Below, one piece after another: positions 6,567-15,753 of a stretch of DNA of 44,726 nucleotides; the stretch's first letter is position 1; each line of letters begins with the position of its first letter. Origin of the DNA: Solirubrobacterales bacterium (GTDB lineage: Bacteria; Actinomycetota; Thermoleophilia; Solirubrobacterales; 70-9); assembly GCA_017304845.1 (NCBI GenBank), contig JAFKLL010000025.1:1-44726 (forward strand), in the 5' to 3' direction. A program made the translations under genes and the position numbers. The notes beneath the pieces are model-generated. The model made no database searches and was not told the DNA's origin. It worked only from the letters and a program-made list of their open reading frames with translations.

Positions 6567-8681
6567 ATGCCTAACCGCACGGTCGACACAGCAGCCGAAA
6601 CCAGGCGGGGGCCGGCAGTACGCCCCCGCCTGCGGTCGGCGCTTCTCTTCGGGGCTCTCACCTTCGGCTTTGTTCTCGCCTTCCTGCTCCCGGATCTGGT
6701 GGCGCCGGCACATGCCCAGGCCGCCATCGACATCCCCAACCCTCTCGACGGAGCAGATGACCTGATCAAGTCACTCAATCCCGCCGGCCTCGCCGAAGAC
6801 GCGATCGACAAGGCGGGCGAAGTAGCGGCCAAGCCGATCAAGGAGGCCTTCTTCTGGATGATGAACCAGATCTTCGGAGGGATCCAGGCCACGCTCTCGG
6901 TCAAGCTTCTCGTCTGGCTCACGACCTTGCCCGACTTCAGCGGAGGTCAGGTCAGGCAGATCGCCCGCGCTATGCAGATCGTCGCTGGAGCGTTCCTCTC
7001 CTGCGTGCTCACCCTTTCGATCATTCGTTTCTGGCTCGGGTCCTACACCTCAGGAGGTGGGTTCTCGTCCGGACTCGAGGGGCTCGGCCGGACAGCGATC
7101 GCGGCACTCCTGATCGGCCTCTGGCCAAAGCTTTTCTCGATGGGCGTGTCACTCACGAACGCGCTCTCGAGCTCGTTGCTAAACGACGCCGCGAAGGATC
7201 GCCTCGAGAACCTCTTCCAAGGTCTAGACATGGCCACCCTCGGCATCACCGGTGTCGGCGCGGCCGGCGGTGCCGTGGGGATCTTCATCGGCGCCGGCAT
7301 CTCGATGCTGGTCTGGATCTTCATATCCGTCGCATCCGTCGGCCTCTTCCTAGCGCTGATCATGATGAAGATCATCGTCACTGCGGGCACGGTCATCGCC
7401 TTCGTCGCCATGCCACTCGCACTCGTCCTGTGGCCGATCCCGGAGACGAGCTGGATCGCCAACATGCTCGCCAAGGCAATCGCCGTTCTTCTCGCCATCC
7501 CCGTGATCTGGATCCTGGTCTTCTCCGCCGCATCGGCTGTAGGAGCCGACGTCTTCTTCCTATCCAACAACGGCAAGAACGCCAACTTCCTCGAGACCGG
7601 ACTCAACATCCTCCTGATCAAGCCACTGGTCGCCTGCGCTCTTCTCTACCTCGCGATTCGTCTTCCAAGTCGGCTGCTACAGATGGCCCCCCTCATGGGT
7701 GGAGGACACATGCCGGGATCCAGATTCGCCAACAGCGTTACCAGCTATGCCACATACCGCGGACTCGAGAAGGTAAGCGGACCAGCAATGAGCAGTGCCC
7801 AAGGCGCACTCGGCTCGTTCAACTCACCAGGACCAAGTCCGATGGGTACCGGCGCAAGCGGAAGTGCCGGAGTCGCCGACGGTCAAGATCGAGGCAACCA
7901 GCAATCTGCCGCCCGAGGTGGTGGGACCGACCAGGCCTCGTCTCAGCGTGCGGCAGGACAGGCAGGCCGCGCCGCCGGAGTCGCAGCAGGAGCTGCCGCT
8001 ACCGGAGGCGTCGCCGCCGCGGGGGCCGGCGCCGCAGGAGGAGCAGCCGGCGCTCAGGCCGGCGCCGCAGCCGGAGGCGAGCAGGCCGCTCAGCAGGCGG
8101 CCCCGAATCCCACTCGCGTCTCGGCACCGGCCGTCAAGTCCACAGCTACCCCAGTTGCCGCCTTCGAACAGGCACCGCCTTCGATGAAGGACGGCAAGGG
8201 AGGCCCCGCGGTGATCACGCAAAGCACCGACCGTCGCAACCTAGTCAACGGCGAGCAGAACCGAATGAACTCCATGCCCGAGAGTCAACGGCCACCCCAG
8301 CCGCAAGTGCAGGCCGCGTGGAACTCGCTAAACGACTCGCCGCAAGCACAAGCGGCCATCCGCAACGCGAGCTCCGACCCCGTATACGAGGGAAAGACAC
8401 CTCCCGAACTGGCCAGCTGGAGCATGGACACCGGCAACCCGCACTGGGGGACGGACTCCATGGAAGCCAGCCGGATCATCGGAGAGGCCTCACCCGCCAC
8501 CCGCGAGAGCGTCGTCACGCAAGGGCAAGGCTACGGCTCCGCAGGTGGAGCATCCACCAGTGGGGGAGGCCCGGAGCGCGGTTCAAGCACACCCACGCCG
8601 CGACCCTCGACGTCCGTCGAAGGCGTCCCGGACGCGACCGCGGAACAGCCTCGAACCGCAGCCCGGAAGGGAGCGAACTAG
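6567..8681 (+). CDS. VirB6/TrbL-like polytopic T4SS channel protein
   Basis: 704 residues. A basic start and a hydrophobic stretch ending AHAQA (about 24-51) look like a signal peptide. Residues 100-375 hold at least six membrane helices (for example the segments starting IVAGAFLSC, IFISVASVGLFLALIMM, VIAFVAMPLALVLW and AIAVLLAIPVIWILVF), the arrangement of VirB6/TrbL proteins that form the inner-membrane channel. The final 300 residues are low-complexity, rich in Ala, Gly, Gln and Ser, with a long Ala/Gly block near 455-515, probably disordered and cytoplasmic or wall-exposed. The ribosome site is weak (CGGGAT). The next gene begins directly after its stop codon, so translation is coupled. 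Confidence 0.75.
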   Translation: MPNRTVDTAAETRRGPAVRPRLRSALLFGALTFGFVLAFLLPDLVAPAHAQAAIDIPNPLDGADDLIKSLNPAGLAEDAIDKAGEVAAKPIKEAFFWMMNQIFGGIQATLSVKLLVWLTTLPDFSGGQVRQIARAMQIVAGAFLSCVLTLSIIRFWLGSYTSGGGFSSGLEGLGRTAIAALLIGLWPKLFSMGVSLTNALSSSLLNDAAKDRLENLFQGLDMATLGITGVGAAGGAVGIFIGAGISMLVWIFISVASVGLFLALIMMKIIVTAGTVIAFVAMPLALVLWPIPETSWIANMLAKAIAVLLAIPVIWILVFSAASAVGADVFFLSNNGKNANFLETGLNILLIKPLVACALLYLAIRLPSRLLQMAPLMGGGHMPGSRFANSVTSYATYRGLEKVSGPAMSSAQGALGSFNSPGPSPMGTGASGSAGVADGQDRGNQQSAARGGGTDQASSQRAAGQAGRAAGVAAGAAATGGVAAAGAGAAGGAAGAQAGAAAGGEQAAQQAAPNPTRVSAPAVKSTATPVAAFEQAPPSMKDGKGGPAVITQSTDRRNLVNGEQNRMNSMPESQRPPQPQVQAAWNSLNDSPQAQAAIRNASSDPVYEGKTPPELASWSMDTGNPHWGTDSMEASRIIGEASPATRESVVTQGQGYGSAGGASTSGGGPERGSSTPTPRPSTSVEGVPDATAEQPRTAARKGAN

Positions 8682-9074
8682 ATGAATCCCGCCTACCGCC
8701 ATCTGGAAGAGCCCGTCAAGGTTGGCGACTTCACCCTGGGCCAGCTCGCCGGCTTCCTAATCGCCGCGATGGTCGCGATGCTCTGGGGCTTCGTTCTCAG
8801 CCCCTTCTCACCACTCCTCACCCTGGCGACATCGATCTACGTCGGGGGTCTTCCCGCCATGGCTGTCTTCTTCGCGTCGACCACCGACGTGAACGTCATC
8901 CGAATGGTCCGAGCGTACGTGACGTTCCAGCGTCGCCCCGGCAGGTTCCTGCCAGGACCCGGTCGTCTGGAGACCGCCGGCTACGTAGTCAAACGACCCA
9001 CACGCTCGCCCTCACGGGAGGACGCGGACGCAATGGATGAAGTTCTGATCGGAGATGCACTGTGGCAGGAATAA
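8682..9074 (+). CDS. PrgI/VirB3-like small membrane protein
   Basis: 130 residues. Two adjacent membrane helices (about 22-42 and 45-65) follow an N-terminal cytoplasmic segment that begins MNPAYRHLEEPVKVGDFTLGQ, and a basic C-terminal tail follows. This is the plan of PrgI/VirB3 proteins, which sit beside and are sometimes fused to VirB4 ATPases. The gene starts at the base after the upstream stop and overlaps the VirB4 gene by 13 bases. Homology is inferred from size, topology and gene order. Confidence 0.7.
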   Translation: MNPAYRHLEEPVKVGDFTLGQLAGFLIAAMVAMLWGFVLSPFSPLLTLATSIYVGGLPAMAVFFASTTDVNVIRMVRAYVTFQRRPGRFLPGPGRLETAGYVVKRPTRSPSREDADAMDEVLIGDALWQE

Positions 9075-11788
9075 CTCAAAAAATCCGACCCACCGAAGTC
9101 GACGACATGCCCGAAGCCGGTGAGATCTTTGAGATCGATGCCATCGATCGCGACGGATTGATGATCCGCTCCGATGGCACCTTCGTGCGGATGCTCGAGG
9201 TCAGTCCGCGTAACCCGTCGCTGCTTTCTGTCGAAGAGGCCCAAGCCGTATCGGCCACCTACGCCCAGATGCTCGGACGGCTCCGGACCGGACAGTCGAT
9301 TCAGTTCATCCTCGACTCACGCCCCGTCCACGTGGAGCAGGTCCTCAAGTCAGCCCGACAAGAAGTAGAGCGAGTTGCGGGTCCCGCACCAACGAACGCC
9401 CAACTCGCCAAGGAGAAAACCGCAATCGAGCGAGATCGCTGGCTGATGTTCGGCGCGATGTCCGAGTCGATCACGCAACGCTCAGATGGCGATGGCGCGG
9501 TCGAGATGCGCGCGTACCTGGTGCTTCCCTACAAGCCCTCCTCCGAAGCTGGTGGCCTGGGACTCAGGGACATGATCCCGGGTCTCCGCTCAAGCGAGAA
9601 GGACTACAAGGAACGCGAACGCTCAGCCCATGAGCGCGGCGCCAACGAGTCCCGCAACCACGCCGAGTCCATCCGAGCCGAGATCGAAGGGCTAGGAATC
9701 CCGGCCAGACGCATGAATGGGGAAGAGGTCGCTCAGTACCTCTGGGCCAGGTTCAACCCCACACAAGCCGATGCACGACGCGCACACGGTCGGAGAGCCC
9801 TCCGCGGGGAAGTTCTCTCCGACATCACCGATCACACCTCGATCAAGCGGGCACGCAAGGCGGCCAAGAACCTTCGTGACTCCATCTGCAAGTCACCGCT
9901 CGATTTCGAGAGCTCACCGACATGGGGGGAAGTAGACAAGGACAAAGTCCAGACCGTCTACGTCGCCGGCACCGCAGAGCACACCTACTTCGGCTGGGTA
10001 ATGAATCCAGCAGTCACCAAGTCCAACTTCACCTTGTCGGTCTTCATCGAGGCGATGGATCGCCAGAAGGAACGCGGACGAATCAAGCGCGACTACCGCC
10101 AGACCTTCTCTCTGAACCGAGCAAGTGAACAGAAGGGTCGCGTTCCCGACTACGACCGATACACCAAGGAGGGTGAGCACGAGTCGGCCCTGCACGCACT
10201 GTCCTCGCGGGCCCGGGAGAACGTGTACCGCGTTTCGATTTATCAGACGATTCGTGCGCGCGGACCCGAACCGGACCTCGAGCAGCTAGCGGCCTCGGTC
10301 GACTTCGTGACCACCGAGATCGAGCAGTCGCTCTCGACGACTGTTCGCCAGGGAGAACACGAGCAGCTAGATCTTTGGAGATCCACACTGCCCTTCGGGG
10401 TCGACTACCACGGGGTCAAGCGACGTTACTTCTCTGCCAACGCTGCCGACATGGTTCCGCTCATCGGTACGGCCTGTGGATCCCCAAAGGGGATCCCGTT
10501 CGCCCACGCCGAACCGACCAAGAACCTGGTCAGGCTGGACCCCTACGATCGCACTCACGCCAACCAAACCGGAGTGATTGCCGGAGCGTCCGGATCCGGC
10601 AAGACCATGCTCGCGCAGATGATCATCGCCCGGATGGTGATGAATGGAGCCCAGGCCGACGTGATCGACCGGGCCGGTCACTTCGAGACCCTCGTCTCGG
10701 CGTTCCATGGCGCGCAGGCCGTCAACCTCGGCGCCGAAGGATCCGACTACGCAATCAACCCATGGGACGTGCCCGATCCAGGCAAGGTGTCGAGGGAGAA
10801 GGTCGCATTCCTCATCGCGCTTCACGTCTCGATGATGGGGCAAGAAGGTCTAACCAACCTCGAAAAGGCGAAGCTCGGCGAAGCGATCCGCAGCGTCTAC
10901 GTTCGTGCCGCGGTGAAGGACACCCGCGCTTCCGGCGAGGTCGTGGTGCCGCGGGAGCGCGAACTCCTGATCGAACTCGAGCAGATGGCGGAACTCGAGC
11001 AAGGCGCAGGGGCTGCGGAGACCGCCGCCGTACTCCGGACCTTGAAAGCTCGGCTGGGCGAGTTCGCCAACGACGGCTCCTACGCCTATCTCCTTGACCG
11101 CATGACGACGGTTCCCCGGAACGCGCCTCTCTGCGTATTCGACACTCGAAAGGTGCCCGAAGCCGTGATCGCCCCGGTGATGTTCGTGGTGACCGAGTTC
11201 GTGAAAGAGCGCATCGAGCGCCGACGTCTGGAGCAGGCGGAACTCGCGGCTCAACCCGATGCCCCAATGACCGCCGGCAAGTCCATCCTGTTCATCGACG
11301 AAGCCTGGTACTTGATGACCTCGACCGAGACCGGCGAGTACCTCAACGATCTCGCCCGCCGGGCCCGGCATCTCGGACTTTTCCTCCTGGTCAGTTCCCA
11401 GCAGCTCTCGGACTTCAACACACCTCACGGCCTGGCGCTCCTTCAGAACTCGACCCAACAGTTCTTGCTACGCCAGCTACCGCGTGAGATCCCATTCATC
11501 CAGCAAGCGCTTCAGCTGACCGATGAGGAAGCCAAGCTGCTGCGGCTACTCCGGACCAAGAAGGGCGAGTACGCGGAGATGTTCTGGGTCAACGGCGTCC
11601 GAGGTCGCGGCAAGCTCTCGGTCGGAGTGGGAGCTCTCGAGTATTGGCTCTACACGTCCGAGCCCCACCGCGACGTCCCCAAGCGGGACCAGGCGATCGA
11701 TGAATCCGGCGGGAATGTCTGGAAGGCACTCCGGTACCTCGCGGACTACGCACCGATCGAGACTGAGTCCGACTCGGTAGCTGCCTGA
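9062..11788 (+). CDS. virB4: VirB4-like T4SS ATPase
   Basis: 908 residues, the size of VirB4/TrbE ATPases that power pilus and channel assembly at the inner membrane. Walker A GASGSGKT at about residues 507-515, inside GVIAGASGSGKTMLAQM. Walker B ILFIDEAWYLM at about 742-752. A LARRARHLGLFLLVSSQQ segment follows, typical of the VirB4 motif region, and a conserved-looking QQFLLRQ follows it. The N-terminal 450 residues are the less conserved VirB4 domain. GTG start at 9062 inside the end of the preceding gene; an internal ATG in the same frame lies 15 codons later. No membrane segment is visible, consistent with a peripheral ATPase recruited by the preceding PrgI-like protein. Confidence 0.9.
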   Translation: MAGITQKIRPTEVDDMPEAGEIFEIDAIDRDGLMIRSDGTFVRMLEVSPRNPSLLSVEEAQAVSATYAQMLGRLRTGQSIQFILDSRPVHVEQVLKSARQEVERVAGPAPTNAQLAKEKTAIERDRWLMFGAMSESITQRSDGDGAVEMRAYLVLPYKPSSEAGGLGLRDMIPGLRSSEKDYKERERSAHERGANESRNHAESIRAEIEGLGIPARRMNGEEVAQYLWARFNPTQADARRAHGRRALRGEVLSDITDHTSIKRARKAAKNLRDSICKSPLDFESSPTWGEVDKDKVQTVYVAGTAEHTYFGWVMNPAVTKSNFTLSVFIEAMDRQKERGRIKRDYRQTFSLNRASEQKGRVPDYDRYTKEGEHESALHALSSRARENVYRVSIYQTIRARGPEPDLEQLAASVDFVTTEIEQSLSTTVRQGEHEQLDLWRSTLPFGVDYHGVKRRYFSANAADMVPLIGTACGSPKGIPFAHAEPTKNLVRLDPYDRTHANQTGVIAGASGSGKTMLAQMIIARMVMNGAQADVIDRAGHFETLVSAFHGAQAVNLGAEGSDYAINPWDVPDPGKVSREKVAFLIALHVSMMGQEGLTNLEKAKLGEAIRSVYVRAAVKDTRASGEVVVPRERELLIELEQMAELEQGAGAAETAAVLRTLKARLGEFANDGSYAYLLDRMTTVPRNAPLCVFDTRKVPEAVIAPVMFVVTEFVKERIERRRLEQAELAAQPDAPMTAGKSILFIDEAWYLMTSTETGEYLNDLARRARHLGLFLLVSSQQLSDFNTPHGLALLQNSTQQFLLRQLPREIPFIQQALQLTDEEAKLLRLLRTKKGEYAEMFWVNGVRGRGKLSVGVGALEYWLYTSEPHRDVPKRDQAIDESGGNVWKALRYLADYAPIETESDSVAA

Positions 11789-11797
11789 GGTCGTGCG

Positions 11798-14038
11798 TTG
11801 CCGGCCCCAGCAGCGATAGCGGCCGGAAGCGCCGGATCTGGCGCCGCAGCGGGGTCATCGTCCGCCACCGGCGCGGCAGGTGCCAAGGCGGCATCTCTCA
11901 GTGGTGGCCGAGGGGGCAGAGGAGGAAATCAACCGCCACCCACAGGAGGTGGAGGAGGAGGCGGTGGCGTCTATGGCCCGAGTCCGTCGAATCGAGGAAG
12001 GGACTCAGGCGGCTCGAAGCTGATCCCGTTCATCGCCGGAACCGTGCTCCTCGGCTTCCTTGTAGTGATCTTGCCCGTAGTCATGATGGGAGCCGCAACT
12101 GGCCAATGCCTTCCGGCAGTTGGCGCCGGTGTCGGGACGGCCGGTTCGCTTGGGGGCGTCAAAGGCACTGGCGTCACACGCGCGGAACTCAAGTTGATCC
12201 GCTCCCACATCTACGCTGGAAACAAGATCAGCGAAGGAACGTACTCAGCCACCGTCTACGGCCAGCCTTGGCCGGCACTGGAAGGAACGCCCGACACGTC
12301 GACTGGCCTGGAACTCGGGACCACAAACCATGGCATCCCGAAGTACATCGTCGCGATGGATCCCCAGCGAAATAACTACGGGACCTTCGTATACATCTGG
12401 CCAAATCCCCACAACTGGACCGGTCCCTTCGTCGTTGCCGACACCGGACAAGACGGATCCGACGGCGTCGACATCTGGGAATGGCGCGGCATGGACCAAA
12501 TGTCGAAGTGGGGACGAAAGTCCGTCAAGGTCTCGCGCACCCCAATCGTCGAAGCGCCAACCGGCGGATCCGGCGAGAACATCGCCACCGGCGGCGGCGC
12601 CGGCTACGGATACCCGCTCGAGATTCAAGGCGACCGCGGTGGAGGTGTCGCGGACCACATGGCTCGCCCGTTCGGCAACTGGATGAGCGATAACGCCGTC
12701 GACATTCTCGTTCCCGAGAACACAAAGGTCCTCGCGGTCGGAAACGGGGTCATCTACAAGCAGTCTGGAAGTCCCCGGAATCCGAACGCCAACCCGGCCG
12801 GCTACACCCTCTATCTCAAATCGGGGGGCAACGCGTTCAGCTACATGCACCTCAACAGGTTCTTCGTCCACCCCGGTTCGAAGGTCCGAAAAGGCGACGT
12901 TATCGGCCTGTCAGGGATAGCAAACGGTGTCCCTCATTTGCATTTCGCCTCAACGCCACTCAATCCCGAAAGCATCATCGATGGGACCGCCGCACCAGGC
13001 GCGGCAGGCGGAGGCATTGACATAGAAACACTCCACCGGAAATTCGGGATACCGCGCGATCTTCCGCCCATCTATGTAGCCGCCGCCGAAAAGTACGGAC
13101 TCGGTGTCCGTGGCCCCTCAATCCTCGCGGCGATCAACCGCATAGAGACGAATTTCGGCGAGCTGGCCACCGCCACCTCTTCAGCCGGCGCGGTCGGCTG
13201 GATGCAGTTCATGCCCGCTACCTGGGCGGTCTACGGAGTCGACGGCGACGGAGACGGCAAGAAGGACCCCACCAACAAGTACGACGCCATCTACGCCGCG
13301 GCGAACTACCTCAAAGCGAGCGGCGCCCCGGGCAACTGGCACGACGCGATCTACGCCTACAACCACGCCGAGTGGTACGTCCAAGACGTCCTCGAGTGGG
13401 CCGAGAAGTACTTCCCCTACCTGCAGCCAGGAGACGCAACGGGCGGTGCCTCCTGCGGGGGTCAAGGCGTCCCCACTGGGCCCGCGAACCTAAACGAGGC
13501 GATCACCGTCACGACCCCCAAGAAGTGGGTGCCGATCCCCGCATCCATCGGTGACCCCGACGAAGTAATCGACGCGCGACTACTTCCGGCCGCAACCTGG
13601 ATCTCAAAGACCTACAACCTTCACATCACTCAGGGTGGATGGCAGCCAGGGTCACCTTCCGTTTCACACAACTGGGGAACGGCGCTTGACATGGTGCCGA
13701 AAGGCAACTTCGCCGGCAGCCAAGCTGGCTGGAACCAAACAGCGATGAGGCTTGCCAAGGACCTCGGCTGGACTCCAGACTGCGCGGCCAGCGGCGTAAA
13801 ACCCGCTTGCGATCTCGTACCGGCGATCTACGACGTCTATTACAACGGGTTCCCAGACCACGGCGACCCCTGGCACAACTCCGGCTCGGCCCACATTCAT
13901 ATCCAGTTCGAATGTGCCTGCGCGGGCGGCGGTCAAAGCCAACAGGTAGCGAGCTGGGTGAAGACGTTCCCTGTCGGTGAAACCGGCAGCACTCCACAGT
14001 CCGATCGACCACGTAAAAAGAGGAAGACCTCCAAATGA
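11798..14038 (+). CDS. Membrane-anchored multidomain wall hydrolase: M23-like, lytic transglycosylase and M15-like
   Basis: 746 residues from a TTG with GAGG 7 bases upstream; no other start lies between it and the preceding stop. A Gly/Pro/Ala-rich cytoplasmic part is followed by a membrane helix at about 74-97. About 120-255 is beta-rich (VVADTG, DIWEW) and recalls 3D/double-psi barrels. About 265-400 is LytM/M23-like: YMHL, then VRKGDVIGLSG and VPHLHF are intact, but the usual HxGxD is DNAVD, so one zinc ligand appears changed. About 407-548 is a soluble lytic transglycosylase fold with catalytic-type Glu in NRIETNFG, then GWMQFMPATW. About 568-711 is M15-like, with SHNWGTALDM and HIHIQF. 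It would open peptidoglycan for the transfer channel. Three wall-cutting modules in one protein are unusual. Confidence 0.85.
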   Translation: MPAPAAIAAGSAGSGAAAGSSSATGAAGAKAASLSGGRGGRGGNQPPPTGGGGGGGGVYGPSPSNRGRDSGGSKLIPFIAGTVLLGFLVVILPVVMMGAATGQCLPAVGAGVGTAGSLGGVKGTGVTRAELKLIRSHIYAGNKISEGTYSATVYGQPWPALEGTPDTSTGLELGTTNHGIPKYIVAMDPQRNNYGTFVYIWPNPHNWTGPFVVADTGQDGSDGVDIWEWRGMDQMSKWGRKSVKVSRTPIVEAPTGGSGENIATGGGAGYGYPLEIQGDRGGGVADHMARPFGNWMSDNAVDILVPENTKVLAVGNGVIYKQSGSPRNPNANPAGYTLYLKSGGNAFSYMHLNRFFVHPGSKVRKGDVIGLSGIANGVPHLHFASTPLNPESIIDGTAAPGAAGGGIDIETLHRKFGIPRDLPPIYVAAAEKYGLGVRGPSILAAINRIETNFGELATATSSAGAVGWMQFMPATWAVYGVDGDGDGKKDPTNKYDAIYAAANYLKASGAPGNWHDAIYAYNHAEWYVQDVLEWAEKYFPYLQPGDATGGASCGGQGVPTGPANLNEAITVTTPKKWVPIPASIGDPDEVIDARLLPAATWISKTYNLHITQGGWQPGSPSVSHNWGTALDMVPKGNFAGSQAGWNQTAMRLAKDLGWTPDCAASGVKPACDLVPAIYDVYYNGFPDHGDPWHNSGSAHIHIQFECACAGGGQSQQVASWVKTFPVGETGSTPQSDRPRKKRKTSK

Positions 14039-14715
14039 AAGATTTCGAAACGTCCGCCACCACAGCCGCCAGGCGCCGTCAACGCAGACTCATCTTCCTC
14101 GTTGTCGTAGTCGCCTCACTCCTGGTCGCGCTGGTTCTAGTGATCAGCGGGGGCGACGACGATCCGATCAAGGAGCAGCTGATCCCGCCGATCTCGGCCG
14201 AATCGATGGGAACGACCGACACCGAGACGGTCACCCCTGAGACTTCTCAAGCCATCGATGGTGCCCCAATCAAGCCATCGGGAGTGACCGGTGACCACAG
14301 CGATCATGACCACGACCTGCGACCGCCGCCAGGAGAAGCCGAGAAGGCGGGAGCCCCCGTGGCCACCGCCTCGCAGTACGCGACGCTCACGATCAATCGA
14401 CCCACCGACGCACTCGGATCCGCGGCCGTAAATGACCAGCTGGTCCAGCTCTCGGCCGGGACGCTCGCCCGCGATCTTGCCGACAACTCAGCGGCCGTGA
14501 CTACCGCCCAGGTCGCGAGCAGCGGGGAAGTCATCAACGCGATCCCTCTCGTGAACACGGACGGCTATGCCGAGGTCCTGATTGTGAGCAAGGAGACGGT
14601 CGTCGACGCCGCAACTGGCATCAAGCTGGACCCCAAGTTCCTCACGTATTTGGTGCGGCTTCAACAGATGCCTGACGGGAACTACGCCGTGACGAGCTGG
14701 GAGCCCCAGATCTAG
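14035..14715 (+). CDS. VirB8/TcpC-like bitopic T4SS protein
   Basis: 226 residues. A short basic cytoplasmic part, one membrane helix (about 19-39), a disordered His/Asp/Pro-rich stretch (GDHSDHDHDLRPPPG) and a C-terminal domain of about 110 residues with the alternating pattern of an NTF2-like fold, ending TYLVRLQQMPDGNYAVTSWEP. VirB8 and TcpC channel proteins have this plan. Its ATG overlaps the stop of the hydrolase gene (ATGA), so translation is coupled. It closes the P2 operon; P3 begins 5 bases after its stop. The family call rests on topology and position. Confidence 0.55.
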   Translation: MKDFETSATTAARRRQRRLIFLVVVVASLLVALVLVISGGDDDPIKEQLIPPISAESMGTTDTETVTPETSQAIDGAPIKPSGVTGDHSDHDHDLRPPPGEAEKAGAPVATASQYATLTINRPTDALGSAAVNDQLVQLSAGTLARDLADNSAAVTTAQVASSGEVINAIPLVNTDGYAEVLIVSKETVVDAATGIKLDPKFLTYLVRLQQMPDGNYAVTSWEPQI

Positions 14716-14720
14716 GCAGA

Positions 14721-14756
14721 GGGGGGTGGGGAATCGGATGGCCTGTTCGACATACA
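14721..14756 (+). promoter_or_regulatory. Element promoter P3 (G-run / TCGACATAC)
   Basis: GGGGGGTGGGG at 14721-14731 and TCGACATAC at 14747-14755, T to T again 20 bases. The ATG of the ParA-like gene starts at 14761, 14 bases after the second box begins, with no ribosome site. The promoter starts 5 bases after the previous stop codon and boosts the second half of the transfer region. Confidence 0.8.
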
Positions 14757-14760
14757 TCGT

Positions 14761-15753
14761 ATGGGTCCAGATGAAGCCGACCTCGACTACGGAACACTCA
14801 CCGCAGAAAGCGACCTCGACGAGGCGCTTTATGACACCCCGGAGCACGATGGCGATGCCTTCGAGCCAAACGAGCAGGATCCCCTCCCTAGTAGCTCGGA
14901 GGAGGATCTGATTGACCAATCGGAGGACGACTCTCTGGTGGAAGGTCAAGACGTCCAGCCGGGTCCCGAACCGGGCGAGCCAGACGTCCCCGACTCAGCG
15001 CCGGCGATCCAGACGACTCGAACAATTGATCCCCAGGGCGCACCGGTAGTCGCCGTCTGCGGCACAGGCGGCGCGGCAGGAACCACCACTGTTGCTGCTC
15101 TCCTTGCCTTTGCCGCATCCGAGTCTTCGAAAGGACCGGTTCTGCTGACGGACCTGGGTGGACCCTCGGCCTCACTCGCCGCCTATCTGGGCAAGGAAGC
15201 GAACCATTCGCTCGGATCAGCCGTCAACGCACACCGCGCTGGCGTCTTCGCGGTGAACGGAGACAAGCCATTCATGAACATCTCAAAGCGCCTTCGGGTC
15301 ATGGCGAAGGGCCCTGACGCCCTCGACCAAACTACGGGCTACGAGGACGACCTGGTGCTTCGAGATCTCCTGATACACGCCCAAGAGGATCATCTCGCGA
15401 CCTTCGTCGATTGCGGTCGTCTAGAGCTCGACGCCGAACGACGAGTGGCCGCCTGCGCCACCCACATCGTTTGGGTCAGCGGCGCCAGAACCAGCCAAGC
15501 CCGCCAAGCCAGAGCAAAGATCGCGGGTCTCGGCTTCCAAGGATCTCGATCCAGCTTCCTAGTTGTTCATTCAGACCGACCAGGACCTCCAGACCTCGAG
15601 GCGCAGCGAGAGTTCGGAGTAACAGCCGAAGAGACCGGAGTGGCCCTGGTCGTTGCGCCACCGGCCGGAGATCTCGTCGAACAAGGACTCGAGGTAACCG
15701 CCCGGCGCGTCGACCAGGTGCTCACCGCCTGTCTCGGAAGGATCCTCAGATGA
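14761..15753 (+). CDS. ParA/MinD-like ATPase-fold protein with lysine-less P-loop
   Basis: 330 residues. The first 90 are acidic and disordered. The ParA-like domain begins at about 92 with VVAVCGTGGAAGTTTVAALLAFA. In active ParA/MinD proteins this loop is KGGxGKTT. Here both lysines are replaced (TGGAAGTT), so ATP hydrolysis is doubtful. Downstream features are retained: LLTDLGG, TFVDCG and a C-terminal LVVAPPAGDLVEQGL. Degenerate ParA-like proteins serve as localisation factors in pilus and secretion systems (for example CpaE-type proteins), so a spatial role for the transfer apparatus is plausible. Translation starts at the proposed +1 of P3, a leaderless start. Its stop overlaps the next start. 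Confidence 0.75.
   Translation: MGPDEADLDYGTLTAESDLDEALYDTPEHDGDAFEPNEQDPLPSSSEEDLIDQSEDDSLVEGQDVQPGPEPGEPDVPDSAPAIQTTRTIDPQGAPVVAVCGTGGAAGTTTVAALLAFAASESSKGPVLLTDLGGPSASLAAYLGKEANHSLGSAVNAHRAGVFAVNGDKPFMNISKRLRVMAKGPDALDQTTGYEDDLVLRDLLIHAQEDHLATFVDCGRLELDAERRVAACATHIVWVSGARTSQARQARAKIAGLGFQGSRSSFLVVHSDRPGPPDLEAQREFGVTAEETGVALVVAPPAGDLVEQGLEVTARRVDQVLTACLGRILR

Noticed and set aside
7430..9040. 536-codon plus-strand frame overlapping the VirB6-like and PrgI-like genes
   Set aside because: Arg/Ser-rich shadow of the real genes in another phase, covering clear membrane proteins.
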